Shown piece by piece: positions 56,950 to 64,000 of a stretch of 64,000 nt of DNA; the stretch's first letter is position 1; the number at the start of each line of letters is the position of its first letter. This DNA is from an uncultured Thiotrichaceae bacterium. Lineage in GTDB: Bacteria > Pseudomonadota > Gammaproteobacteria > Thiotrichales > Thiotrichaceae. The stretch is taken from the NCBI GenBank assembly GCA_902727985.1, contig CACVAY010000110.1, positions 20,767 through 84,766 of the forward strand. Reading direction: 5' to 3'. A model generated the notes under the pieces. It was given only the letters and a program-made list of their open reading frames with translations. It was not told the origin of the DNA and ran no database searches. The translations under genes and the position numbers were made by a program.

Positions 56950-57582
56950 TTAGCTAGTCTCTGTAGAGTCAATATCAAACGGATCATCATTTTGATAGTT
57001 TGAGTTTTCTTGCTTCTTTAGCTTTCTCATGAAGTGGAAATGAATGAACCAGTCTAGGCTGAAGAAGCGACCTGCACCCATAAAGAACAAGGCGAGTACC
57101 ATTAAGAACAAAGTCAATGTTGTCTCGAAAGCACCGTTAGTAGGTGTGCTGTAACCATGTGACATAAACAAGTCTTTACCAGTATTTACAATATCACCAC
57201 CGAAACTAACAGTAGCAAGACCGATAATAACAATAATTGCAAGTAGGGGTATTGAAATCCAGCGAACAGCAAGGCCGATGATGAGCAAGAAGGCTGCAAT
57301 AACCTCAACGCCGCCGATAACACCATTCATGATGGAAGGGAAAGGAATAGGCATTAACCCTTGTGCATTAGATAGAACGTCAACACCTTGTTGATACGTT
57401 GCGCTATCAAACCATGTCATTGGGTTCCACCAAATGGTGTCTGCATTCTTGAATAAGCCTAAACGTGAACTTCCTTCAACCCAGAGTATTGGAGCAAGGA
57501 AAAAGCGAAATAATAAGGGGGGTAAGAAATCGAGTCCTCGTAGCCATCCGAAACTAAAAAAACCGTGCAAAAACTTTGTCAT
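56950..57582 (-). CDS. DoxX family membrane protein
   Basis: A 210-aa membrane protein of the DoxX type with about four hydrophobic segments. It opens LPPLLFRFFLAPILWVEGSS, then GVIGGVEVIAAFLLIIGLA, LLAIIVIIGLATVS and TLFLMVLALFFMGAGRFFSLDW. DoxX proteins include subunits of thiosulphate:quinone oxidoreductases and many members of unknown role; no partner such as DoxA is adjacent. The C-terminal 20 residues are acidic and cytosolic. It stands alone, with a 232-base gap to queD. Confidence 0.83.
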   Translation of the reverse strand: MTKFLHGFFSFGWLRGLDFLPPLLFRFFLAPILWVEGSSRLGLFKNADTIWWNPMTWFDSATYQQGVDVLSNAQGLMPIPFPSIMNGVIGGVEVIAAFLLIIGLAVRWISIPLLAIIVIIGLATVSFGGDIVNTGKDLFMSHGYSTPTNGAFETTLTLFLMVLALFFMGAGRFFSLDWFIHFHFMRKLKKQENSNYQNDDPFDIDSTETS

Positions 57583-57814
57583 AAGGGGTCTCCTGTGCCT
57601 ATCCTTTGGTTGCGTACATTGTGGTTTTTTCCCATGCCGAATGCAACCCCGTTATCAAAATTTTGCGATTAACTGATGATTGATTTGGCAAAAACTTAGC
57701 TCGATTATAGCTATATACTAGGAAAATGTACGGAGTATTTGGAGTTTTTTTAGATTGAAAGTTGCCATTAGGATTAAAATTTAATTTACAAAGGCTTAGA
57801 AAGTGTACTTAAAG

Positions 57815-58195
57815 TTACAACTCTTGATACTTAACGCAGGCGCGTTCGGTTTCCCATAAAGTGACTGCACATACGCGTACATGCTCATTACCAAGCATTT
57901 TTTGTAACTCTTCAAAGAAGTATTTTGCGATGTTTTCGGCAGTAGGGTTTATCACATCAAAAGGGGGGATCTCATTGAGATAATAATGATCCAGTCGCCC
58001 TGCAATTTCACGTGTTGCTTTTTTTATGGTTTTAAAATCCAGTACCATGCCGATCTTATCAAGTTCAGTACCTTCAACCTCAGCTTCAATTTTCCAATTA
58101 TGTCCATGCATGCGGCTACATGCGCCAGGGTAATCTCTAAGCGTATGTGCAGAAGCGAAATCTGCTAAAACCTTAAGTGTGTATTTCGCTGCCAT
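57815..58195 (-). CDS. queD: 6-carboxytetrahydropterin synthase QueD
   Basis: Turns 7,8-dihydroneopterin triphosphate into 6-carboxy-tetrahydropterin, the step before QueE and QueC in queuosine synthesis. From the ATG at 58195 it has 126 aa, the usual size. Zinc ligands are H17 (FASAHTL) and H30 and H32 (RMHGHNW), with catalytic C26 and the late glutamate in TLWETERA. It starts 8 bases after dxs; an upstream in-frame start at 58252 would lie inside dxs and is rejected. Last in the xseB-ispA-dxs cluster. Confidence 0.93.
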   Translation of the reverse strand: MAAKYTLKVLADFASAHTLRDYPGACSRMHGHNWKIEAEVEGTELDKIGMVLDFKTIKKATREIAGRLDHYYLNEIPPFDVINPTAENIAKYFFEELQKMLGNEHVRVCAVTLWETERACVKYQEL

Positions 58196-58203
58196 GACTA
58201 AAG

Positions 58204-60099
58204 CTATCTCGAGAAAGTGCGAGATGGTATAGAAACCAAGGGTATCTCGCAAGATTCCTTACGGATTTGCGCTAAAATGTTCTCACTCGATAAGCCGATG
58301 CTGACAAGTTGCTCTTCACGAGTTGCGTGAGCAACGTATTTATCAGGTAAGCCTAGATTTAGAACGCGGGTGGTAATTCCTTCTCGTTGTAACATTTCAT
58401 TGACGGCACTTCCAGCACCCCCTTGAATAGCGTTATCTTCTAAAGTCACCAGCAATGAATGCGTATTAGCAATTTGTCGAAGCATTTCCTCATCAAGTGG
58501 TTTTACGAAACGCATATTGATTAGTGTCGCACCTAATTCTTTAGCAACAGCTTCTGCCTCTGGCTTTAAGCTACCAAAAAGAAGAATGGCGATATCAGAG
58601 CCTTCAAGTAGCTGTTCAGCCTTTCCGATGGCTATTTTATGCATCGCTTTATCAGGGTAGATGCCGATGCCTTTGCCACGAGGGTAACGAACAGTACTAG
58701 GGCCTTTATGTTCGTAGGCAGTATACAGCATATGGCGGCATTCATCTTCATCTGTTGGAGCCATAACAACCATATTGGGAATACAGCGCAGATAAGATAA
58801 GTCGTAATTACCTGAATGCGTAGGGCCATCGGCTCCAACTAATCCAGCTCGGTCAATAGCGAATGTGACATCTAAATTTTGAATAGCGACATCATGAATC
58901 AGCTGATCGTAAGCACGCTGTAAGAATGTAGAATAAATAGCAACGATAGGTTTGCTGCCCTCACAAGCCATTCCAGCAGCTAAAGTTACGGCATGTTGTT
59001 CTGCAATCGCTACATCAAAATAGCGTTCTGGAAATTCCTTAGAGTATTGCACCATGCCAGAACCTTCACGCATAGCAGGTGTGATTGCCATCAATTTCGG
59101 GTCAAGTTTTGCCATATCACAAAGCCAGTCACCAAATACTTGTGTGTAAGTTGGCGTTGATTTTGGCTTGATGTTACTGATGCCTTCTTCTAGGTCGAAT
59201 GATGAAACACCGTGGTAACCACAGGGGTCGACTTCAGCAGGCTCATAGCCTTTCCCTTTTTTGGTAACTAAATGTAATAAGAGTGGACCTTTCTGCTTTT
59301 TGAGGTTTTCAAGAATGGTGACGACCTCATTAAGATCATGTCCGTCAACAGGGCCGAAATAATGAAACCCCATTTCTTCAAATAAAGTGCCCGGCATTAC
59401 CATGCCTTTCATGTGCTCTTCACTTTTCTTGGTAAATTTTTGCACTGAAGGAGTGGCAGAAAGTAGTTTTTTGCCTTGTTCACGAACACGTGAATAGAAA
59501 TCACCTGACAATAAACGTGTTAAATATTTGTTTAAAGCGCCCACATTAGGCGAAATAGACATATCGTTATCATTAAGGATAACTAGTAGATCAGCTTCAA
59601 GGTCGCCAGCATGATTGAGTGCTTCATAAGCCATACCAGCAGTCATTGCGCCATCGCCGATTATGGCGATAGATTTTTGTTCACGGCCATTGGCTTTCGC
59701 AGAAATTGCCATGCCCAATGCGGCACTGATTGAGGTGCTTGAGTGACCTACGCCGAATGCATCGTAGTTGCTTTCATCACGTTTCGGAAAACCTGATATA
59801 CCTGATTTTTTGCGAATATTTGAGATTTCATTGCGACGACCGGTCAGTATTTTATGGATATATGCTTGATGACCAACGTCCCACACTATTTTATCGTCAG
59901 GTGTGTTGAATACATGATGCAGGGCAACGGATAGCTCAACGGTACCAAGATTAGCAGAAAGATGGCCGCCCGATTGAGACACGGACTCTAAAAGGAAAGC
60001 GCGTAATTCTTCGCAAAGATCAATGAGTTCTTCTCGATCCATGTCACGAATTTGGTCAGGACTGTTTATGTTTTCAAGCACGGTCAATTTTATAGGCAT
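58204..60099 (-). CDS. dxs: 1-deoxy-D-xylulose-5-phosphate synthase
   Basis: First enzyme of the MEP isoprenoid pathway: condenses pyruvate and glyceraldehyde-3-phosphate using thiamine diphosphate. The 631-aa protein has [10 protein letters not shown] (H46), the ThDP-binding [14 protein letters not shown] ... NDNDMSI, the catalytic glutamate in [15 protein letters not shown], and a transketolase C-terminal domain. It lies 28 bases downstream of ispA. Confidence 0.96.
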   Translation of the reverse strand: MPIKLTVLENINSPDQIRDMDREELIDLCEELRAFLLESVSQSGGHLSANLGTVELSVALHHVFNTPDDKIVWDVGHQAYIHKILTGRRNEISNIRKKSGISGFPKRDESNYDAFGVGHSSTSISAALGMAISAKANGREQKSIAIIGDGAMTAGMAYEALNHAGDLEADLLVILNDNDMSISPNVGALNKYLTRLLSGDFYSRVREQGKKLLSATPSVQKFTKKSEEHMKGMVMPGTLFEEMGFHYFGPVDGHDLNEVVTILENLKKQKGPLLLHLVTKKGKGYEPAEVDPCGYHGVSSFDLEEGISNIKPKSTPTYTQVFGDWLCDMAKLDPKLMAITPAMREGSGMVQYSKEFPERYFDVAIAEQHAVTLAAGMACEGSKPIVAIYSTFLQRAYDQLIHDVAIQNLDVTFAIDRAGLVGADGPTHSGNYDLSYLRCIPNMVVMAPTDEDECRHMLYTAYEHKGPSTVRYPRGKGIGIYPDKAMHKIAIGKAEQLLEGSDIAILLFGSLKPEAEAVAKELGATLINMRFVKPLDEEMLRQIANTHSLLVTLEDNAIQGGAGSAVNEMLQREGITTRVLNLGLPDKYVAHATREEQLVSIGLSSENILAQIRKESCEIPLVSIPSRTFSR

Positions 60100-60127
60100 A
60101 ATTCTGGAGGATTACCAGAATACAGGT

Positions 60128-61018
60128 TTATCTAAGTCTATTCACAATAAAATCTGAAATATTACGTAAATTATTTGCCTTTTCATCGAATGTATTAAGA
60201 AACTTAGAGGCTTCTGTGTGTAAATCAATTGCCTTTTGACGCGCTTGTTCTATACCAATAATAGAAGGGTAGGTGGCTTTGTTGGCAGCAATATCTGCGC
60301 CTTGTGTTTTGCCCAATGTTTCGGTGTCACTTTCAATATCTAGAATATCATCTCGAACTTGAAAAGCCAGACCTACAGCCTTTGCGTAGTGATCAAGCGC
60401 ATTTTTCTGTTCGTCTGAGATATCTGTAGTGCATTCACAGGCCATTAAAACGCAGGCGCGGATTAATGCCCCCGTTTTATGAATATGCATATTTTCCAGC
60501 TCTGGCTCACTAATTTGCTGCCCAGTAAAAGCAAGGTCAATGGCTTGTCCCCCAGCCATGCCTCGAGAGCCAGAGGCAACCGTGAGTATTTCAATAAGTC
60601 GTAATCGAGACTCAGCAGGTAGATCCAATTGTGGATGATGAGCCAGTAAATAGGATGAAAGTGCCTGCAGTGAATCGCCAGCAAGAATTGCCGTCGCTTC
60701 ATCAAAAGCTTTATGGCACGTTGGTTTGTTGCGTCGTAGATCATCATCATCCATTGCCGGTAAATCGTCATGTATTAATGAGTACACGTGGATGATTTCG
60801 ATGGCGGCAGCGGGGATATCTAAAATGTCAGGATTGATTCCTAGTGCCTCACCAGTAGCATAAACCAGCAAAGGACGAACTCTTTTTCCACCACCAAGGG
60901 CGCTATAACGCATGGCTTTATGCAGGTGTGGTGGATTAATGGTTGCGGCAGGCAAAACCGCATCTAGGACTTTTTCTGCGCGTTGCTGGTAGGCTGCGAG
61001 TTCTGCGTTAAGACTCAT
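60128..61018 (-). CDS. ispA: Farnesyl diphosphate synthase (short-chain prenyl transferase)
   Basis: Builds C15 (possibly C10-C20) diphosphates from IPP and DMAPP. The 296-aa protein has the two aspartate-rich motifs, HDDLPAMDDDDLRRNKP and RDDILDIESD, plus GGKRVRPLL at its N-terminus. The substrate length cannot be read directly, but context (xseB-ispA-dxs) and length fit IspA. Overlaps the end of xseB by 11 bases. Confidence 0.94.
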   Translation of the reverse strand: MSLNAELAAYQQRAEKVLDAVLPAATINPPHLHKAMRYSALGGGKRVRPLLVYATGEALGINPDILDIPAAAIEIIHVYSLIHDDLPAMDDDDLRRNKPTCHKAFDEATAILAGDSLQALSSYLLAHHPQLDLPAESRLRLIEILTVASGSRGMAGGQAIDLAFTGQQISEPELENMHIHKTGALIRACVLMACECTTDISDEQKNALDHYAKAVGLAFQVRDDILDIESDTETLGKTQGADIAANKATYPSIIGIEQARQKAIDLHTEASKFLNTFDEKANNLRNISDFIVNRLR

Positions 61019-61244
61019 GATTGGTTTGAAAATCCTGTTCGCCGTCTGACATGAGAATTTTAATTTCTTGTTCGGCGTCTGTTAGTGCCTTTTGGCAAAG
61101 GCGGGTTAGCTGGATACCTTTTTCAAAGGTTTTAAGGGATGCTTCCAGGGAAAGGTCATCTTGTTCCATGCGTGTGACTAGCGTTTCAAGTTGCTCCATG
61201 GAATCTTCAAAATTTATCGGTGTGATATCGGCTTTCTTACTCAT
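61008..61244 (-). CDS. xseB: Exonuclease VII small subunit
   Basis: Small subunit of exonuclease VII, which degrades single-stranded DNA into oligonucleotides with XseA. The 78-aa helical protein begins in the typical way with NFEDSMEQLETLVTRMEQDDLSLEASLKTFEKG and ends with a variable acidic tail. First gene of the ispA-dxs cluster. Its 5' flank faces rpsT across a 336-base gap. Confidence 0.93.
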   Translation of the reverse strand: MSKKADITPINFEDSMEQLETLVTRMEQDDLSLEASLKTFEKGIQLTRLCQKALTDAEQEIKILMSDGEQDFQTNHES

Positions 61245-61382
61245 GACTGAATGGTCGTCCGATTTTCGTTAAAAAGCAAGTTATCATCGGCTAAAATCAG
61301 CATATATTCAGAGTCTGCCAAGCTAAGGAATACTTGAATTTTCTGTTTACATAACTTACCATCGCGCGTACAAATTTTAACT

Positions 61383-61487
61383 ATGGTGTTCGTAATGGAT
61401 TTTAAATTTACTGTCCCGATGTACCTTGTTGTTGGATTGATTGCCTTTTCATGGTTTTCTTTTCTTTCAATTATTCTGCTCTACTGA
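61383..61487 (+). CDS. Possible 34-residue single-helix membrane peptide
   Basis: An open frame with ATGs at 61383 and 61395 encodes a peptide that is one continuous hydrophobic helix after a short charged start (MDFKFTVP then YLVVGLIAFSW). No strong ribosome-binding site is seen. The rest of the 336-base gap (61245-61580) holds only the rpsT promoter and the xseB 5' region. Chance is a real possibility. Confidence 0.25.
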   Translation: MVFVMDFKFTVPMYLVVGLIAFSWFSFLSIILLY

Positions 61488-61509
61488 GATAAAAAATCAG
61501 GATTAAGGC

Positions 61510-61538
61510 TTGAAGTTGCGAACATGCTTAGGCATAAT
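61510..61538 (+). promoter_or_regulatory. Sigma-70 promoter of rpsT
   Basis: TTGAAG at 61510-61515 and CATAAT at 61533-61538, with a 17-base spacer, lie about 40 bases before the rpsT start. The spacing is ideal and a GC-rich discriminator (ACGCGCC) follows, as in stringently controlled ribosomal promoters. Confidence 0.7.
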
Positions 61539-61580
61539 ACGCGCCTCTTTTTCACGACCTAAATATCCTCGGAGATACTC

Positions 61581-61841
61581 GTGCCAAATATTACACAGGC
61601 GAAAAAACGTGTTCGTCAATCAGAAAAAAGTCGCATGCGTAACAAGCATCACCGTACATTCATGCGTACTGAAATAAAAAGTGTTCTCAGTGCTATTGAA
61701 GCTGGGGATAAAGAAGCTGCATCAGCAGCCTATACGAAAGCTGTACCAGCGATTGATTCAATGGTAAGCAAAGGGATTATTCACAAGAATAAAGCAGCCC
61801 GTACAAAGAGTCGTTTAAATACTCATATCCGCGGATTGTAA
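61581..61841 (+). CDS. rpsT: 30S ribosomal protein S20
   Basis: Binds the 5' domain of 16S rRNA. The 86-aa basic protein starts PNITQAKKRVRQSEKSRMRN and has KGIIHKNKAARTKSRL near its end, both typical. Translation starts at GTG, preceded by GGAG; a non-ATG start also occurs in E. coli rpsT, where it helps autoregulation. It is monocistronic, with a strong promoter and terminator. Confidence 0.96.
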   Translation: MPNITQAKKRVRQSEKSRMRNKHHRTFMRTEIKSVLSAIEAGDKEAASAAYTKAVPAIDSMVSKGIIHKNKAARTKSRLNTHIRGL

Positions 61842-61861
61842 TACCCAAAAATCTGAATTTT

Positions 61862-61886
61862 AAAGGCCGGCCATGTCCGGCCTTTT
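61862..61886 (+). terminator. Terminator after rpsT
   Basis: AAAGGCCGG and CCGGCCTTT form a perfect 9-bp stem with a 6-base loop, 20 bases after the rpsT stop, followed by a short T run. It lies just in front of prfC, so some read-through into prfC is possible. Confidence 0.85.
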
Positions 61887-61905
61887 GCATGTGTTACTAC
61901 GGATT

Positions 61906-63501
61906 ATGACCATCGAGCATTTACAAGAAACCGAACGTCGTCGCACATTTGCGATAGTCTCGCATCCTGATGCAGGTAAAACCACGTTGACGGAAAAACT
62001 CTTGTTGTTTGGGCGCGCTATACAGCAGTCAGGAACAGTAAAAGGTCGTAAGTCTGGGCGTCATGCCACCTCTGATTGGATGGAGCTCGAAAAGCAAAGA
62101 GGTATTTCCGTTACCTCATCGGTTATGCAGTTCCCCTACAAAGACTGTATTGTCAATTTACTTGATACTCCTGGTCACGAAGATTTCTCTGAAGACACTT
62201 ACCGAACACTTACCGCCGTCGACTCAGCTTTAATGGTGATTGACGTAGCAAAAGGTGTAGAGGATAGAACCATCAAATTGATGGAGGTTTGCCGCCTACG
62301 TGATACGCCTATCATGACATTCATAAACAAGCTGGATCGTGAAGGTCGTGAGCCCATTGATCTGCTTGATGAGGTTGAAAGTGTCCTGAATATTGCCTGT
62401 GCGCCTATTACTTGGCCAATCGGCATGGGGAAATCTTTAAAAGGGGTTTACCATATCTATCGAGATAGTATTCATCTCTTTGATGCTAACCATGAAGGTG
62501 GAATCAATCGGGGTGAGGTGATTGATGGTCTGGATAACCCACGTTTAGAAGCGTTACTGGGTGATCAGGCAGAGGAACTTCGAGAAGAAATTGAGCTGGT
62601 TCAAGGGGCAAGTCATGAATTTGATAAAGAAGCTTATCTTAAAGGTGAGTTAACCCCTGTCTTCTTCGGTTCTGCGACGAATAACTTTGGTGTTGCCGAA
62701 TTGTTAGATGATTTCGTTGAATATGCTCCAGGCCCTCAGTCGCGAAAAACGACAGAACGTGATGTTGTTGCAGAAGAAGAAAAGTTTACTGGGTTTGTTT
62801 TCAAAATTCAGGCAAATATGGATCCACAACATCGAGATAGAATGGCTTTTATGCGAATCTGCTCAGGTGAATTCAAAAAGGGCATGAAGCTTCATCATGT
62901 ACGTTTAGGCAAAGATGTCAAAGTGCCGGATGCATTGACGTTTATGGCATCTGATCGCGAGCATGTTACTGATGCATATCCTGGTGATATTATCGGTATT
63001 CATAATCATGGTACGATTCGTATCGGTGATACCTTCTCACAGGGCGAAATACTGCATTTTACAGGTATCCCAAATTTTGCACCGGAGTTGTTCCGTCGCG
63101 CGCAGTTAAAAGACCCTCTGAAGATGAAGCAGCTACAGAAAGGTTTGATGCAACTCTGTGAAGAAGGTGCCACTCAACTTTATCGTCCGCTTACCAATAA
63201 TAATCTGATTCTTGGAGCTGTTGGTGTATTGCAGTTTGATGTGGTAGCGCATCGTCTTAAAGCTGAATATAATGTGGATTGTATGTTTGAGGCGGTGAAT
63301 GTACAAACAGCTCGTTGGATTGCTTGTGATGATGAAAAGAAGTTGCAGCAGTTCAAAGATAAAGTTGAGAATAATTTAGCACTGGATCATGCGGGTGAAT
63401 TGGTTTACATCGCCCCTACGCGGGTCAATTTGCAGATGGCTGAAGAAAAGTGGCCCGATGTTGAATTCCAGTCAACTCGTGAACATGGTATCTATGAGTA
63501 A
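61906..63501 (+). CDS. prfC: Peptide chain release factor 3
   Basis: GTPase that recycles RF1 and RF2 after termination. From the ATG at 61906 it has 531 aa, close to the family length. G-motifs are [29 protein letters not shown] and [10 protein letters not shown]. Later segments [15 protein letters not shown] and [11 protein letters not shown] are typical RF3. An ATG at 61873 would fall inside the rpsT terminator stem and adds a non-conserved leader, so I use the internal start. Confidence 0.95.
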   Translation: MTIEHLQETERRRTFAIVSHPDAGKTTLTEKLLLFGRAIQQSGTVKGRKSGRHATSDWMELEKQRGISVTSSVMQFPYKDCIVNLLDTPGHEDFSEDTYRTLTAVDSALMVIDVAKGVEDRTIKLMEVCRLRDTPIMTFINKLDREGREPIDLLDEVESVLNIACAPITWPIGMGKSLKGVYHIYRDSIHLFDANHEGGINRGEVIDGLDNPRLEALLGDQAEELREEIELVQGASHEFDKEAYLKGELTPVFFGSATNNFGVAELLDDFVEYAPGPQSRKTTERDVVAEEEKFTGFVFKIQANMDPQHRDRMAFMRICSGEFKKGMKLHHVRLGKDVKVPDALTFMASDREHVTDAYPGDIIGIHNHGTIRIGDTFSQGEILHFTGIPNFAPELFRRAQLKDPLKMKQLQKGLMQLCEEGATQLYRPLTNNNLILGAVGVLQFDVVAHRLKAEYNVDCMFEAVNVQTARWIACDDEKKLQQFKDKVENNLALDHAGELVYIAPTRVNLQMAEEKWPDVEFQSTREHGIYE

Positions 63502-63564
63502 GATCGTAAACCATGGGCTTGTTACTGCGTTTTTGCACTAGATAAGAAAATAATAAAGACCTCT

Positions 63565-64000
63565 ATGCCTAATCACAATATGTTAATCCCTAACCTCATG
63601 GTTGAGAATGTTCAGAAAACCATGCGTTTCTATCATGATGTACTTGGTTTTGAATTAATGGCGGCTGTCGTTGATATGCAAGCGGGTATGGATGAAACGA
63701 ATATAATATTGGATGTCAATGATGAGCACAGCTTAGATTGGGTAAATATGAAGCGTGGTGAAATTGAGCTGATGTTTCAATCCAGAGCAAGCCTTTCAAC
63801 TGAAGTTCCTGAACTTGCCGAAGTAGCAATCGGTGCTAGCCAAACACTTTATTTACGTTGTGAGGGACTTCAGAGTCTCTACAAAAAAGTTAAAGGAAGT
63901 GTCGATATTATCAAAGAACCCCATAATAAGTTTTATGGCATGCGTGAATTCTATGTCAAAGATATCAATGGCTACATTCTATGTTTTGCTGAAGAAATTG
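63565..64000 (+). CDS. VOC/glyoxalase-fold protein, truncated by window end
   Basis: The first 145 codons of a vicinal-oxygen-chelate protein. It begins MPNHNMLIPNLMVENVQKTM and RFYHDVLGFEL, the usual start of the glyoxalase/bleomycin-resistance fold, then GEIELMFQSRASL and, near the edge, MREFYVKDINGYILCFAEE. The metal ligands are not certain: the final glutamate of the second module fits, while the first-strand histidine is not obvious. The substrate is unknown. The frame stays open to the last base, so the C-terminus is outside. Confidence 0.85.
   Translation, partial: MPNHNMLIPNLMVENVQKTMRFYHDVLGFELMAAVVDMQAGMDETNIILDVNDEHSLDWVNMKRGEIELMFQSRASLSTEVPELAEVAIGASQTLYLRCEGLQSLYKKVKGSVDIIKEPHNKFYGMREFYVKDINGYILCFAEEI

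Noticed and set aside
61873..61905. prfC start at 61873
   Set aside because: This ATG is in the loop of the rpsT terminator hairpin, and the added 11 residues are not found in RF3.

Overview
The window is bacterial chromosome from a gammaproteobacterium with AT-leaning composition. The evidence is gene order typical of that class: def-fmt-rsmB opposite a LysM protein and dprA-smg-topA-tsaC; tonB-yqgE-ruvX-pyrR-pyrB-pyrC'; xseB-ispA-dxs-queD; pilS-pilR after a PP0621-type small protein; and glyQS close to dnaA. Several smaller genes (SCP2-like protein, TPR-like protein beside dnaA, orphan RskA-domain protein) recall Thiotrichales/Methylophaga-type genomes, but that is a guess and I do not name a genus. 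No phage, insertion sequence, CRISPR array or rRNA operon was seen, so this is core chromosome.

Layout. 1-2.1 kb: 3' tip of glyQ and glyS. 2.3-6.2 kb: an unknown membrane protein, a 2OG-Fe(II) oxygenase, an SCP2-like protein and a proline-tailed membrane protein. 6.2-9.9 kb: leftward nadE-tmcA operon. 10-13.3 kb: PP0621-pilS-pilR. 13.7-19.3 kb: a small membrane protein, the leftward tatD-unknown-ycaO operon, then gpmI with an overlapping PR-1/CAP lipoprotein gene. 19.3-25.5 kb, leftward: thiO, a decayed DJ-1/PfpI gene, ctpA, an EnvC-like factor and prlC. 25.6-32 kb, leftward: gyrB, recF, dnaN and dnaA, with two perfect parS sites at the recF 3' end. 32.2-33.8 kb: RskA-domain, TPR-like and Rieske genes. 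33.9-34.2 kb: a convincing oriC, with a cluster of DnaA boxes beside an AT-rich stretch. 34.4-37.2 kb: an SDR-type protein and htpG, the latter behind a sigma-32-type promoter. 37.3-43.9 kb, leftward: a YeaQ-type protein, tsaC, topA, smg, dprA and a LysM lipoprotein. 44-51.7 kb, rightward: def, fmt, rsmB, a DUF4390 protein, ntrY, ntrX and queC. 51.7 kb: tRNA-Lys(UUU) with promoter and terminator. 52.2-56.8 kb: tonB, yqgE, ruvX and the pyrimidine genes. 57-61.2 kb, leftward: DoxX, queD, dxs, ispA and xseB. 61.6-64 kb: rpsT, prfC and a truncated VOC gene.

How it fits together. The origin lies near 34.1 kb. The genes to its left up to thiO are nearly all transcribed leftward, away from the origin, as expected for a replication fork leaving it. 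The parS pair about 6 kb away would load ParB for origin segregation. dnaA is about 2 kb from the origin and is separated from it by genes that are not the usual rpmH/rnpA neighbours. Two enhancer-binding-type regulators are present: PilR looks fully functional, whereas NtrX has lost the sigma-54 contact loop and key ATPase residues. The pyrB partner PyrC' has lost its metal-binding histidines and is probably only structural. queC and queD both serve queuosine precursor synthesis.

I found no clear multi-gene system that is entirely new. The best leads are the origin neighbourhood, the parS site inside recF, the PR-1-like lipoprotein, the decayed DJ-1 gene and the degenerate NtrX.
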